Shown here piece after piece: positions 33,690 to 45,956 of a DNA stretch of 64,000 nt. A model generated the notes under the pieces. It was not told the DNA's origin. It saw nothing but the letters and a program-made list of their open reading frames with translations, and made no database searches. The DNA is taken from positions 107,398,480 to 107,462,479 of the forward strand of contig NC_064825.1 of the NCBI RefSeq assembly GCF_024166365.1. The letters are read 5' to 3'. The first letter of the stretch is position 1, and the number at the start of each line of letters is the position of its first letter. The stretch is from Elephas maximus indicus (lineage: Eukaryota; Chordata; Mammalia; Proboscidea; Elephantidae). The translations under genes and the position numbers were made by a program.

Positions 33690-34510
33690 ACAATAAAATG
33701 TAGCACCCATTAACAAAAACTTCACAATATTCAGCATATGATAAAAAATACTAGAGCTATGAGGAAGCGAAAACATGTTATGCTAATCAGGAAATCCCAA
33801 CACTTGAAATAGATTTTGAAATGATAGTGATGATAGAGATGAATTAGTAGGCAAGAACTTTCAAAATGTTGTTTTAAATATGTTCAATATGATCGTTGAT
33901 TTAACAAAAAACATGAACATAATGAGGAAATAAATGAAAGATTAAACAATAACCAAATGGTACTTCTAGTGATGAAAGTACAATATCAAACAAATTATTG
34001 AATGAAAGTAACAGCCACTTGTACACTAATAAAGAAAAGTGAACTTAAACATATCACAGTAGAGACTATCCAAAATGACACTGAAAGAGAACAAAATAAT
34101 AGGAAAAAAAAAATAACTAGCAATACCCAGCCTCCCAGTGATCTGTGGAACAATAACAAATTATCTCTGTTTAACTGTAGGTCCAGAAGAAATGAGGAGA
34201 ATATATGGGGAAGAAAAAACATTGGAAGAAATAGCTGGGATTTTCCCAAATGTATAAAAAACCTATAACCCCAAAGAACTACAAGCAGCAAAAACAGAAA
34301 GAAAATCTCATCAAAGCACATCACAATCAAATTGTTTCAAACCAATGATAAACAGAAATTATTAAAAGCAGCCAGAGGTAAAAGACAAATTACATACAGA
34401 GGAACAAAGAAGAGAATGGCCACAAATTTCTATGCTGAAACAATACAAATCATAAGACTTTGTGTAATGTCAACCTAGAATTCTATAGCCAGCAAAAAAT
34501 ATCCTTGGCT
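33690..34510 (+). repeat. Old L1 ORF1-region fragment, plus
   Basis: Words such as aaattattaaaagcagccag, then agaggtaaaagacaaattac and atacaaatcataagact are typical of L1M ORF1. It is broken throughout. Confidence 0.65.
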
Positions 34511-35176
34511 AACAGATTTTGTATTATTGACTATTGCATAATCTTATTCTGGGAGCCATTATTTCATTTACTCCTCTATTGTGAGTGTGTGTGTGTCTCT
34601 GTGTGTGTAGTGTATCTACAACATAGGTGCATTCTACAGTGTAGCATGAGATACTGACAAAGATACATTCCTGATGTCCAGTGCTTAGTGATGTTTTGTA
34701 CTTTATTTATTCATTTAGACGCTGGCATAAAATGTGTCTTGCCTAATGAGACTTTCAAAGAACAATTAACAGAGATCCAAGACATTCTCCCTCAGGCAAT
34801 TATATGCATTGTGTTTATTTTTTAATCAGAGTAAAACTTCATCAAAATGAGCCTCAAGAGGATTAAAAAAAAACCACTTAAATCCTTCCTTCAACGACCA
34901 GTGAGGATTAAAGTAGGAGGAAGACAAAGCGGATCCTCCATTAAGGTGAGCAGAAAACAGTGATCTTAGTAAACTTTCTCAGGACATACACCTTAAATTG
35001 GATCATCACCAAAGACTTTGAAGGACCTTATGCTCTGCAAAACTCTTTCTTCCTTTGCAACGTACTTTTTTTCACCAGTTGGATTAATGGGCATGAAAGA
35101 CTTCTTATACAGTAGCTGCTATTCTGTGCTGTGCGTTGTTCAGACCACCTTAGTTTTCAAATTAGCTTGCTGTGTT
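34511..35176. other. Intergenic, nothing recognised
   Basis: It holds a short GT-rich stretch near 34580-34610 and no gene. Confidence 0.5.
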
Positions 35177-35184
35177 AGTCATTT

Positions 35185-35359
35185 GGAAACCCTGGTGGGG
35201 TAGTGGTTACGGGCTACGGCTGCTAACCAAAGAGTCAGCAGTTCAAATCCGCCAGGCGCTCCTTGGAAACTCTATGGGGCAGTTCTACTCTGTCCTATAG
35301 GTTTGCTATGAGTCAGAATGTGCTCGATGGCACTGGATTTGGTTTTTTTGTGGTTTGTC
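35185..35359 (+). repeat. AfroSINE, plus, with TSD
   Basis: Full length: aaccctggtggggtagtggt, B box cagcagttcaaatcc, ggcgctccttggaaactcta, tail ctcgatggcactggatttgg. The TSD agtcattt is at 35177-35184 and 35360-35367. It is one of the youngest-looking copies. Confidence 0.93.
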
Positions 35360-35469
35360 AGTCATTTATGTCAACAGGAACCTTTGTCTATTTATTCTAT
35401 GGAACTCCCATTCAATTCTTCATCTCCTATCTACTCAGGGTGCCCTTAATGGGGAGGCAGCATGCGATT

Positions 35470-35725
35470 ACACATAAGAGAACATATGGTAAAAGCATAC
35501 TGCCTGTATTTGAATTCTGACCCCAGCACTTCTTAGCTGAGTGACTTTTGATAAGTTTTTCAACTCTCTGTACCTCAGTTTCTTCAATATCATAAGAGAA
35601 TGGTGAGTTTACCTCTTTCCCAGGGTTATTGTGTGAATCACATGAGTTACTATATGTAAAGCATTTAGAAAAGTGCCTAGCACATATAGTGGGATCTTTA
35701 TCAGTATTTGCTATTCATTCGTGGT
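35470..35725 (+). repeat. MIR SINE, plus
   Basis: The words ctgagtgacttttgataag, ctctgtacctcagtttcttc and aaagtgcctagcacatatag follow MIR from core to LINE2-like tail. Confidence 0.8.
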
Positions 35726-36221
35726 TTTCTTTCTGCTGAGCCTCTTTACATGAATCTCCATTAAAGACTCATAATCAGAATGGCCAGGTCCTTTGTGTGC
35801 AGAAAAGGTATGTATGATCAGAACTTTTAGAAAGAGTGATTCAACAGGCAGAAATGACAGATTGGAAAATGCGTGCTAAGATATTATTAAAAAATTCTAA
35901 GTTAAAAATATTATAATATTTATCTTTTGCGATGGGTTAAAAAAAAAATCCAAATATGTAGTGAGAAGTTTTGAAACAGATATTTAATGGTCGGAGGTTT
36001 CCTAATCACTGTGTGATTTTTTTACTCCACCAACAGTTTGGAAAATCACTTCATACCTTTCTACTTTAAAATCTGTGATGACTGGAAATAAGGTGAGGTA
36101 TCTGGTTTACGTACAGATGTTGGTTTTACAAAATATATGAAATTTTTAGAAAGCTGAAATATAATTTATAGCTTTTTTGGCATATGTAAAATGACCTTGG
36201 TCAAAAGAAGTAGTCATAGTA
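35726..36221. other. Intergenic upstream of OR8K1
   Basis: AT-rich. Nothing recognised. It could hold the non-coding first exon or promoter of OR8K1, which cannot be located by eye. Confidence 0.4.
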
Positions 36222-36377
36222 AAAACCTATTGCCGTCAAGCAGATTCCGACTCATAAAGACCCTACAGGGCAGAGAAGAACTGCCCCAAAGGGTTTCCAA
36301 GGAGCAGCTGCTAGATTCAAACTGATGACCTTTTGGTTAGTAGCTGAGCTCTAAACCACTGGAGCACCAGGTCTCCA
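36222..36377 (-). repeat. AfroSINE, minus
   Basis: aacctattgccgtcaagcag through aaagggtttccaaggagcag to the reversed head ending gagcaccaggtctcc. It lies ~240 bases before the OR8K1 start. Confidence 0.9.
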
Positions 36378-36592
36378 GGTCATAGTAGCTGCATCAAAAC
36401 AATCATTTCATAATATCTTCTCCCTTTTTAATTATACTTTAGCAAAGCTTCGATGAACCTGTGTGTATGGTTTTCGTTTGGTGGAGGAAGGAGTCTCTAT
36501 TTAAAATTTGTGACAAAGAAATGTCTCTACATCTCATGTATTATGTTTTAAGTTCCCTCCGGAGATAGCATCTCAAGCATAATAATGACTGA

Positions 36593-36609
36593 TGTTATAT
36601 CTCACACAG
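36593..36609 (+). promoter_or_regulatory. Splice acceptor of OR8K1
   Basis: tgttatatctcacacag ends at 36609, 9 bases before the ATG at 36619. This argues against the upstream in-frame ATG at 36592, which would lie in the intron. Confidence 0.65.
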
Positions 36610-36618
36610 GTAACTAAG

Positions 36619-37584
36619 ATGAACCAAATGGAGAAACACAATCATACGGCAGTGACTGAGGTAACTGAATTTATCCTCATGGGCATCACTGACAACCCTA
36701 GGCTGCAAGCACCGCTCTTTGGAATCTTTTTCTTCATATACTTGGTCACAGTGGTAGCCAATCTGGGCATGATTGTCTTGACCCATTTGGACTCCAAGCT
36801 ACACACTCCCATGTACTTTTTCCTTAGGCATTTGTCTGTTACTGACCTTGGTTACTCCACTGTCATTGGTCCTAAAATGATGGTAAACTTTGTAGTACAC
36901 AAAAATACAATTTCCTTCAATTGGTGTGCCACCCAGCTAGCATCCTTTGAGATTTTCATCATCACTGAACTGTTTATTCTGTCAGCAATGGCCTATGATC
37001 GCTATGTGGCCATCTGCAAACCTCTTCTCTATGTGGTCATCATGGCAGAGAAAGTGCGCTGGTTGCTTGTGCTTACTCCCTATCTCTACAGCACATTTCT
37101 GTCCCTATTTCTCACAATTAAGTTATTTAAATCATCCTTCTGTGGCTCTAACATTATCAGGTATTTTTACTGTGACTCTCTCCTTCTGATGTCCATGCTG
37201 TGTTCTGACACACATGAATTAGAGTTGATCATTTTGATCTTTTCAGGCTGTAATTTGCTCTCCTCCTTCTTGATTGTTCTTGTATCCTACATGTTTATTC
37301 TTGTGGCCATCCTCAGAATGAATTCAGCTGAACGAAGACATAAAGCCTTCTCCACCTGTGGCTCCCATCTGACAGTGGTGGTTGTATTCTACGGGACACT
37401 ATTGTTTATTTACTTGCAGCCTAAATCCGTCCATACATTCGATATTGATAAAATGGCTTCTGTGTTTTATACTCTGGTGATCCCTATGCTGAATCCACTG
37501 ATCTACAGCCTAAGGAACAAAGAGGTAAAAGAAGCCATAAAGAGAACATTAAGTAACCGATGCAAAATTCTCAAAATATTTTAA
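36619..37584 (+). CDS. OR8K1: Olfactory receptor OR8K1
   Basis: An intact 321-residue class II odorant receptor. The N-terminus MNQMEKHNHTAVTEVTEF and the long stretches through TM2-TM7 match human OR8K1 (MNHVVKHNHTAV, recalled), so orthology is likely. There is an N-glycosylation site at N8. TPMYFF is at 63-68, MAYDRYVAIC at 124-133, KAFSTCGSH at 242-250 and PMLNPLIYSLRN near the C-terminus. The TM1 GN motif reads AN (A47-N48), a departure from the near-invariant glycine. The frame is open from 36592, but the ATG at 36619 is chosen because it follows the acceptor at 36609 and matches the human start. The gene order with OR8J downstream fits human chromosome 11q12. Ligand unknown. Confidence 0.96.
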   Translation: MNQMEKHNHTAVTEVTEFILMGITDNPRLQAPLFGIFFFIYLVTVVANLGMIVLTHLDSKLHTPMYFFLRHLSVTDLGYSTVIGPKMMVNFVVHKNTISFNWCATQLASFEIFIITELFILSAMAYDRYVAICKPLLYVVIMAEKVRWLLVLTPYLYSTFLSLFLTIKLFKSSFCGSNIIRYFYCDSLLLMSMLCSDTHELELIILIFSGCNLLSSFLIVLVSYMFILVAILRMNSAERRHKAFSTCGSHLTVVVVFYGTLLFIYLQPKSVHTFDIDKMASVFYTLVIPMLNPLIYSLRNKEVKEAIKRTLSNRCKILKIF

Positions 37585-40431
37585 TATTTGCTTGTGAAGG
37601 TGGGTCCAGCAATCTTTGTTTAATAGTGTTAGATCAATAATGGTATTAAAAAGCGAAACTATTTTATCAGTTGTTTTTTGTTTGTTTTTTTCTGAACAAA
37701 ACACTTTGTCTTATATCTCCCCATACTCTTCATCTTCACTTCAATAGATATAAATATTGTAGCCAGATAATACCCCAAGTAATTTGTAAAGTCATAATGC
37801 AACCCTCTGTTATTTACAAATAAGACAAATCATATCAAATATGGATTAAATGTAGGCTTACAAAGATAAATTAGCATAAAATAGCCAAAATGGAGCAACA
37901 TTAACCAGCAATTTAGTATTGTATATTTTATAGTGGTCACTGGGTATCGAAAGTAAGGTTGAACCCTGAAGAATATGTACACTAGACAAGAAGCAGGAAA
38001 TAAGTAATAAGTATTCATTACACAAAATGAAAATTATGTTTCAAGAATCTAGGCTAAATGCAGAAACAAAATATGTCCCCTCAGGCTGTGGTTTTCAGTC
38101 AGGTCAATTTAATATTTTATATCTCAAGGATGGAGTGAGAATCGGAGTGAGAATCTAATCATGAGCCATGAGAAAAATGCTGAATAATTCTAGATCAGCC
38201 GGGATAGATCCTCACACTATAGTCTCTTCTGGTTTACATGAGCTTCCAAATGAACAAGCTGACTTAAAGTTTGCAAACCAAGTTAAGTGATTTACCTGGT
38301 CAGTTAAAGGAGTAGTATCAGTATATTTTGAAGTCGTTGGCAGTGATAACACAGCAAAAAGATAACCAACACGCTCAATCATTAACTGTGTTTTCATTGT
38401 GACTATATCGTCTACTTCATGAGCTTGTATACACAGCAATCTTACCTTACGTGCACTCTGCTAATACCGTGCTTATTTCACATGTATACTCGCTCAGCAA
38501 ATAAACCATTTTGTTACACTTTAGTGTTTTCCTCATCATTTGAATAGGCATTCTCAGATTTTTAAAATATATTTGCTAACTGCATGGAGCTTGTTTTCAT
38601 CTGCCCTAATATTTAAAGTGAACATTTAAGAGATTGAATCAGAATTTGAACCAGTGACTCTTGATCCCAGACCCACGCTTTTTCTTTATTTTTTTCTGCT
38701 TCTTTTAGTGTACTATATTTTATTAACAACATAAATTGAACATAATTAAAAAAATACAAAACTACATTCCCAGTCAAATCAATTTTGTTTACCATGGTAT
38801 CTTCAGATCCTGTCCCTCAGCATGGTTAATATTATGAACAATTTTTATTTTCTACAGTTACATTTTATGTCATATTGTACAGATTTAACCTGTATTTTTT
38901 TCTTCCTCAAATTATATCATCCCCATCACTTTTTACAACCCACAGAGAAAATTAAATATCAATAGCATTCTCCAACATCATCCATCTCAAATGTACTTTA
39001 AAAATATCAGACAACCTCAATCTCTCCACAACTTGCTTTTCTTACTTGAGACTGAATCATCGTCGTCATCATCCTCATTTTCCTTGGTCAACAAATATTA
39101 AATATTTTTCATTTTAACACCAGCATACAACTGTGGAGCATAGCTCAATCACTTTGTATTTAACCAGTTCTTGATTTATGGATGCTTGATTGGCTGCAGC
39201 TTTTCTTCTCTTTTTTGCTACTATAAAAAATAAAAGAGTTAAAAAAAATGCTCTAATAATCAGTCTTGTGCTTATCATGTAGTACATGAATGCTTTTTTA
39301 TTTCTAAAATATATGTGTAAGGACTCTTCCACATTCTAAAGATGTGTTAGTGGGTAATTTATTTTTAATTATATACATAATAATATAATTTTTTCCAAAA
39401 ATCCCAGAAAAAAGTGCTACAAATTGTGATTTTATCAAAGTACTATGCTTTTTTTTACCCATCTTCCACAAAGTAACACTAACATTTACTGATAAATCTT
39501 TTCCTTTGTGTGATGGAAAAAGTGTACAGTGAAAATAATAGTGCTTGACATCAGCTACCTGATATCACAGAGTCAACCTAATGGTTCTCAAAGATCCACT
39601 TCTTTCTTTCAGAAATTTTACAGCGTTCTAGACCTCATGGGACAGAGCTATTGCCTTTTCCTTAGTAGGCATAAAGCAAATATTCTAATTATAATTAAAT
39701 GGTGAACTGTTCAGAAATAATGTTGCCTGCCTACATGGGTATTTGCACATTGTCAAAATGCTTTACAGCTTTAGAAACTTTAGCTTTCTTTTCGTTATTT
39801 CCACTCCATATGCAATTGATGTCTTCATTCACAAAGAATTTTTAGCTAGGAAATTGGACTGTATTTGTATTAATGCTTAAATAGCAAAAGTTGCAAGGCT
39901 CTAATACTGGATTGAATAAACTCAGACTCCATTCATTTCTAAAAACCCTCAAGGTTGGTTCCTTACATGTGCTAAGTAATGAATTTCCCTAATTTGTATT
40001 CTCTTGTTTCTTTATTCAGCAGTAAGACATACTCTTCAAGCTATTTTTCTAAAAGTATTCAAATTTTCCATAGGAAACAGGGAACCATTTTGGCTCTAGG
40101 ATATTGGAGAAGGATGGGATAAAAGCCAGGCTTATCACTTTTAACATTTTAGCTTAACCATGCAAGTGATCCATCCCTAATTTCACACTATAGGGTTGAA
40201 ACCAAGATATAACTTTTAACAAGACTATATTTTAAATTAGGGGTGAAAGTTTAATACTAAAATAACATAACTGCTATAACATATGGCTGTTCTGAGAGCA
40301 GGTAGGCCTAGACTTAGTCTCAAGGTATAAAACAAGCTACTCCACTCCATATCTGACTTGAGGTCTGTTCCCATACTCTAGAGGCAAAAGACTCAGAATA
40401 GCTAAACCAATCTTGAAAAAGAACAATATTA
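37585..40431. other. Intergenic, mostly unrecognised
   Basis: About 2.8 kb of AT-rich DNA without a gene. A possible MIR tail (gaaccagtgactcttgatcc) lies near 38645. Small frames such as 38212-38439 (minus) resemble no known protein. Much of it is probably unique sequence. Confidence 0.5.
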
Positions 40432-40584
40432 AATACTCATTGCCATTGAGTTGATTCCAACTCATAACAACCCTATAGAACAGAGGAGAACTGCCCCATA
40501 GGATTTCCAAGGAGCAGTTGGTAGATTTGAACTGCTGATCTTTGGTTAGAAGCCATAGCTCTTAACCACTGCATTTCCCCAGCT
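40432..40584 (-). repeat. AfroSINE, minus
   Basis: tcattgccattgagttgatt through ataggatttccaaggagcag to a reversed head ending ccccagctcc. Confidence 0.88.
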
Positions 40585-40779
40585 CCATGTACCTCTATAT
40601 ATTGTCTTTAAAATTTCAAGGTAGTATAGTATTTTGTAAACATAGGTAAATAGTGGAACAAAATAAAGAACCCAAAACATATGGCCTTATGTATGTTCAA
40701 ATGATAATCACTCAAAAATCTACAGTAATTCTATGAGATCTAAAATTAATATAAATATCCTCCTAAAATTGATTAAAAA

Positions 40780-41605
40780 AAAGTGCAAATATACAAAAGA
40801 TGTGTACAGACACCCTGCAAAAGAAATACTAATGACCGGTAAACATTAAAAAAAAAAAAAATGCAACACCCTTATCCATTAGGGAAATTAAATTACAATG
40901 AGATGCCACTTCTTACCCACTAGGTTGGCTAGAGTTAAAAACACTGATGTTACTAAGTGTTGGCTGCTACTTGCAACTCCTGGAATTTTCATGCATTGCT
41001 GATTGGAGTGTACAATGGTATAAGTCACTTGAGAAAACAGTTTACCAGTTTCCAATAAAGCTAAACATATAACTACAATGTATCCCAGGAATTCTCCTCC
41101 TGGATTCTTACCAAAGAGGAATGAAAAAAATATACCCAGAAAAGAACTGGTACATTAATCTTCATGATGTCTTTATTCATTATAGTCTACTCTAGGAATA
41201 TTCTGGTTGTCTATCCATAGATTTTTTAAAAATGAACAATTTGTGGTATATTTGTACAACAGAATACTACTCAACAATAAAATTGAATGAACTACTGCTA
41301 CAAAGCCATGTGAAAATTTCAATAATATTAAGCTGCACAAAAGAAACCAGACACAAACATACGGTATTATTGCATTTGTATAAAATTCTAGAATAAGTAA
41401 AAATGATCAATGGTGATAGAAACCATATCGGTTTTTAAATTTTGACCTGAGACACAGTGTGGGAGAATTTACTGCAAAGAGACATCAAGGAACTTTCCGG
41501 AATAATGGAATTACTCCCTTGATTGGAGCAGTAGTAACAAAGGTGTCACACTGGTCAAATCTCAGTTGTGCACATATAAATCTGTATTTTATTATAGTTA
41601 AATTA
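40780..41605 (+). repeat. Old L1 3' part, plus
   Basis: It reads attacaatgagatgccactt, ttttcatgcattgctgattg, gaatactactcaacaataaa. These follow the C-terminal ORF2 and 3' UTR of an old L1. It is strongly diverged. Confidence 0.7.
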
Positions 41606-41607
41606 CA

Positions 41608-41820
41608 CGTAAGTAGCTCTGATAGTTCAAAGGTTAAATGCTCTACTGCAACCAAAAGTTTGGTGATTTGAAGCCGCCAGTGGCTACACAGGAAAAAAGA
41701 CCTGGCAAACTGCTTCCATAAAGATTACAGCCTAGGAAATACTATGGGATGGTTCTACTCTGTCACATGGGGTTGCTATGAGTCAAAATCTACTGGACAA
41801 AACTTTACAAAAACAGCAAC
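41608..41820 (+). repeat. AfroSINE, plus, long subtype
   Basis: A diverged head, then ctggcaaactgcttccataa, agattacagcctaggaaat and tail ggttgctatgagtcaaaatc. It abuts the 5' end of the old L1 at 41822. Confidence 0.85.
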
Positions 41821-44085
41821 ATATTGGAGACAGAGCCAAGATGGTGGAATTATCAGATGCACTAAGCCACCATGCTGCAACAAAGACCCAAAAAGACTAG
41901 TAAAACAGGTACAGATGTCAATCCTAGAAACTTGAATCTTAAATGAAGGGAGAAAGTATTAGATTTTCAGTCACTGAGAAAAGGAAGAAACTGATAGAAA
42001 ATGGGAAAGAATGGCAGTAGGGAGTAGAGTTTCCAGATCAAAAAGCATGACTCAGCATTACCATCTTGAAATAAATCCACCAACCCCACACACAGAAAGG
42101 CACCACCACAGAACTCCCAGTAGGAGATAGAGATTGAGAACCAACAAGGTCAGACAACAATCTGAATACAGGATACAGGTAAGTATCAGCCAAATACAGA
42201 CTTGGGAAGGAACTCTCAATGATTTAAAAAAAAAAAAAAAAAGATTCAAAACAAGGAACTAGATCATCAATATGTAAAGGACAACAATGTCAGAACAGCA
42301 AAAGGGGAAATACATGGTGTAGATGTAGAACTTTCAAATGGATAGGAAATCAAGGTGATATCAAGTAATAAAACACTGGTTCAAACTTAGGAAGATAAGA
42401 GTAAATTTCAAGGTAACCACAAAGAAAGTTAACAAACTCACTCATCAAAATAAAGAAGAAAAACATAAAGTCTCTGTAAACACAAAAACCTACTGTAATT
42501 AAAGAAATGAAAGGAAATTTCACAAACAAAAGGAACTCAGCACAGGAGAGTAAGAGGAACAAAAAATATGTCAGCATTACCAAAAAAAAAAAAGCGCTAC
42601 AAAATGACAGCAATAAACTCACACTTATGGATAATTACACTAAATGTAAATGCTTAAATGCACTCATAAAGAGACAGAGAGTGACAGAATGGATTAAAAA
42701 AAAAATGACCCATCAATATGCAGTCTACAAGAGACACACCTTAGACACAAAGACAAAAATATATTAAAAATCAAAGAATGGAAATAAAATATGTGTATCA
42801 AGTGAACAGCAATCAAAAAAGAGGAGTGGCAATACTAATCTCAGACAAAATGGACTTTAATGTAAAACCCATCATAAAGACAAGGAAGGACACTATATAA
42901 TAATTAAAGAGAGAGTCCACCACAATGACATAACCATAATAACAAAAGGACATAATTCTAAAGGACAAAACTTCTAGAAAGAAACTCAGCAAAGATGCAG
43001 AAGATCTTAAGGCAACAATCAATGGTCTTTACCTCATAGACATATGTAGAATACTCCACTCAATTGCAGCAAATTATACATACTGTTCAAATGCACATGG
43101 AACATTCTTCAGAATAGACCACATCTTAGGCCAAAAAGCAACACTTGACAAAATATAAAACACGGAGATAATACAAAACATAGTCTCTGATCAGAACATC
43201 ATAAAAGTAGAAATTAATAGCAGGAAGAAAAAAATCAAATACATGGAAATTGAACAACACCTTGCTTAAAAAACACTGGGAAATAGAAGAAATCAAAGAT
43301 GGAATCACAAATTTCTAGAATTAAATGAGACTGAAAATACAGCATACCAAAACCAATGGGACACAACTAAGGCAGTGCTCAGACAAAATGTAAATAAAAA
43401 AGATCATAAGAGAGTACTATGAAAAATGGTATTCCATCAAATTTGAAAATCTGGAAGAAATGGACAAGTTTCTATAAACACACAACTTACCTAAACTATC
43501 ACATATTGAGGTAGAAAATCTGAACAGACCCATAATATGAGAAGAGATTGAAAAGGTAATAAAAAATAAAAATAATAAAACTCCCAATAAAAAATGTCCT
43601 CACTCAGATGGCTTCACTGGAGAATTCTACTAAAATTCAGAGAAGAACTCACAGCAGTACTACTCAAACTATTTCAGAACACAGAAAAGGAAGGGATACT
43701 TCCAAATTCATTCTATGAAGCTAGCATAATCCTGATAACAAAACCAGGGACAGATATCACAAAAAAAGAAAATTGCAGACCAGTATCTCTCATGACCATA
43801 GATAGAAAATTTCTAGTCAATAGAATTCAGAAACATATAAGAACAAAGAAGAGTAATACACCACGACCAAGTGGGATTCTTACCATATATGCAAGGATGG
43901 TTCAGCCTTAGAAAATCAATCAATGTAATCCACCACATTAATAAAACAAAAGAATCACATGACCATCTCAAATGACACAGAAAAGGCATTCCATAAAGTC
44001 CAGCAACCATTCCGAATAAAAACTCTCAACAAGATAGGAATAGAAGGAAAATTCCTCAACATAAAAAAGGTCATCTATAAAAAAA

Positions 44086-44457
44086 TGACCTGTGAAGAAT
44101 TGACACTTTTGAATTGTGATGTTGGTGAAGAATATTGAATATACAATGGATTGCCAAAAGAAAGAGCATATCTGTCTTGGAAGAAGTACAACCAGAATGC
44201 TCCTTAGAAGCAAAGATGGTGAGACTACGTTTCACATACTTTGGGCATGTTATCAGGAGGAATCAGTCCCTGGGAAGGACATCTTGCTTGGTAAAGTAGA
44301 TCAGGGAAAAGAGGAAGATCCTCAACAAGATGGACTGACACAGTGGCTGAAACAGTGGGCTTAAGCATAACAAAGATTGTGAGGATGACACATGACCAGG
44401 CAGTGTTTCTTCTATTGTACATACCCTCACTATGAGACGGCGCCTAACAATGACAAC
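44086..44457 (+). repeat. RTE LINE 3' part inside old L1
   Basis: The frame 44116-44364 shows RTE RT C-terminal words: TMDCQKKEHICLGRSTTRML, then LLRSKDGETTF and QQDGLTQWLKQW. It ends ctatgagacggcgcctaaca. The word ataaaaa occurs at both edges (44077, 44458) and may be a TSD. It is a 5'-truncated insertion. Confidence 0.82.
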
Positions 44458-44837
44458 ATAAAAAACCAACAGCAAACAACATTTTCAAGAGAAGAGAAGC
44501 AGAAAACATTCCCCTCTGAGAATAGAAACAAAACATGGTTGCCCTTTGTCATCACTCCTATTTAACACTGTGCTGAAAGTCTTAGATAGAACTATAAGGT
44601 AAGAAATATAAATAAGAACATACAAATTGTAAGGAAGAAGTAAAACTATCCCTATTCACAGATGATATAATACTACACATAGAGAACCCTAAAGACTCCA
44701 CAAGAAAACTACTGGAACTAATAGAAAGGTTCAGGGGAGTAGCAGGATACAAGATAAATGAATCCAAAACTCAGTTGGATTTCTATACACCAAAAAAGAA
44801 CTATGAAAAGGAAGTCAAGAAAGGATTACCATATATA

Positions 44838-45010
44838 AAACCAAAACAAATCCCATTGCAGTCAAGTAGATTCCCATTCATAGAGACCCTACAGAACAGA
44901 GTAGAACTGCCTCATACCATTTCAAAGGAGTACCTCGTGGATTAGAAATGCCAACCTTTTAGCTAGTAGCAGTAGCTTTTAGCTCTCAACCACTGTATCA
45001 CCAGGGCTTC
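44838..45010 (-). repeat. AfroSINE, minus, in old L1
   Basis: aaatcccattgcagtcaagt through ctcataccatttcaaaggag to tatcaccagggcttc. It is followed by a scrambled segment rather than by the expected L1 text. Confidence 0.85.
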
Positions 45011-45177
45011 ACTTCTAAGGGCCTCTTTCCTTTCCATATAAAGTTGGTGATTAGTTTTTTAAATGCTACAGTTGATAACCAAGAGATTGGCAGTTGGAAT
45101 CTACCAGGTGCTTTTTGGAAACTGTATTTAATTTAGGGGCTATTATAAATTAAATACTGTTTATAATAGGCCCTAAA
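45011..45177. other. Scrambled segment with inverted L1 piece and hairpin
   Basis: In order: 45011-45055 is L1 ORF2 text in reverse (ctttccatataaagttggtg), 45060-45126 is a plus-strand AfroSINE head and B box, then 45129-45146 and 45160-45177 form an 18-bp inverted repeat with one mismatch. The right arm is the native L1 sequence (tttataataggccctaaa). This looks like a template-switch product. Confidence 0.7.
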
Positions 45178-45956
45178 AAAATAAAATACTTAGGACTAAA
45201 TCTAACTAGGGATGTAAAAGACCTATAGAAAGAAAACAACAAAACACTACTGCAAGAAACCAGAAGAGACTTACATAAATTGAAAAACATATCATGAATA
45301 GGAAAATGCAACACTGTGAAAATGTAAATTCTATCCAAAGCAATCTATTAGTACAATGCAAACTGGACTCAACTATCAACAACATTATTTAATGAGATGA
45401 AAAAACTAATTACCAACTTAATATGGAAAGTAAAGAGACCTTGAGAAGTGAAGCATTATTGAAGAAAACAAAAAAAAAGTAGGAGGCCTTGCGCTACCTA
45501 ACCTCAGAACCTACTATACGGCTACAATAGTCAAAAAAACTTGGTCCTGGTACAATGACAGACACATTGATCAAAAAATTTAAATCCATCTACCTATGGC
45601 CACCTGACCTTTGACAAAGGCCCAAAGTCCATGTAATGGGGAAAAGACAGTCTTTTTAACAAATGGTGCCAGCAAAACTGGATATCCGTCTGTAAAAAAT
45701 TGAAACAGGACCCATACCTATACAAAAACTAATTCAAAATGCATCAAAGACCTAAATGTAAAACCAAAAACTATAACAATCGTGGAAGAAAAATTAGGGT
45801 CAACATTAGGGGCCCTTATATGCTGGGTAAACAGCATACAAACCATAATTAACAACACACAAACACCAGAAAATAAGGTAGATAAATGGGATCTCCTAAA
45901 AATTAAACACTTATGCTCACCAAAAGACTTCACCAAAAGGGTAAAAAGAGAATCTA

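Noticed and set aside
35185-35260. tRNA-like sequence with A and B boxes
   Set aside because: It is the head of an AfroSINE with body, tail and TSD, not a tRNA gene. The same holds for the tRNA-Gly-like heads at 10494 and 33006.
36592-36618. Upstream in-frame ATG for OR8K1
   Set aside because: A splice acceptor at 36609 lies between it and the ATG at 36619, and the human protein starts at the latter.
44116-44364. 82-codon ORF suggesting a small gene
   Set aside because: The translation is the C-terminal region of an RTE reverse transcriptase in a truncated insertion.
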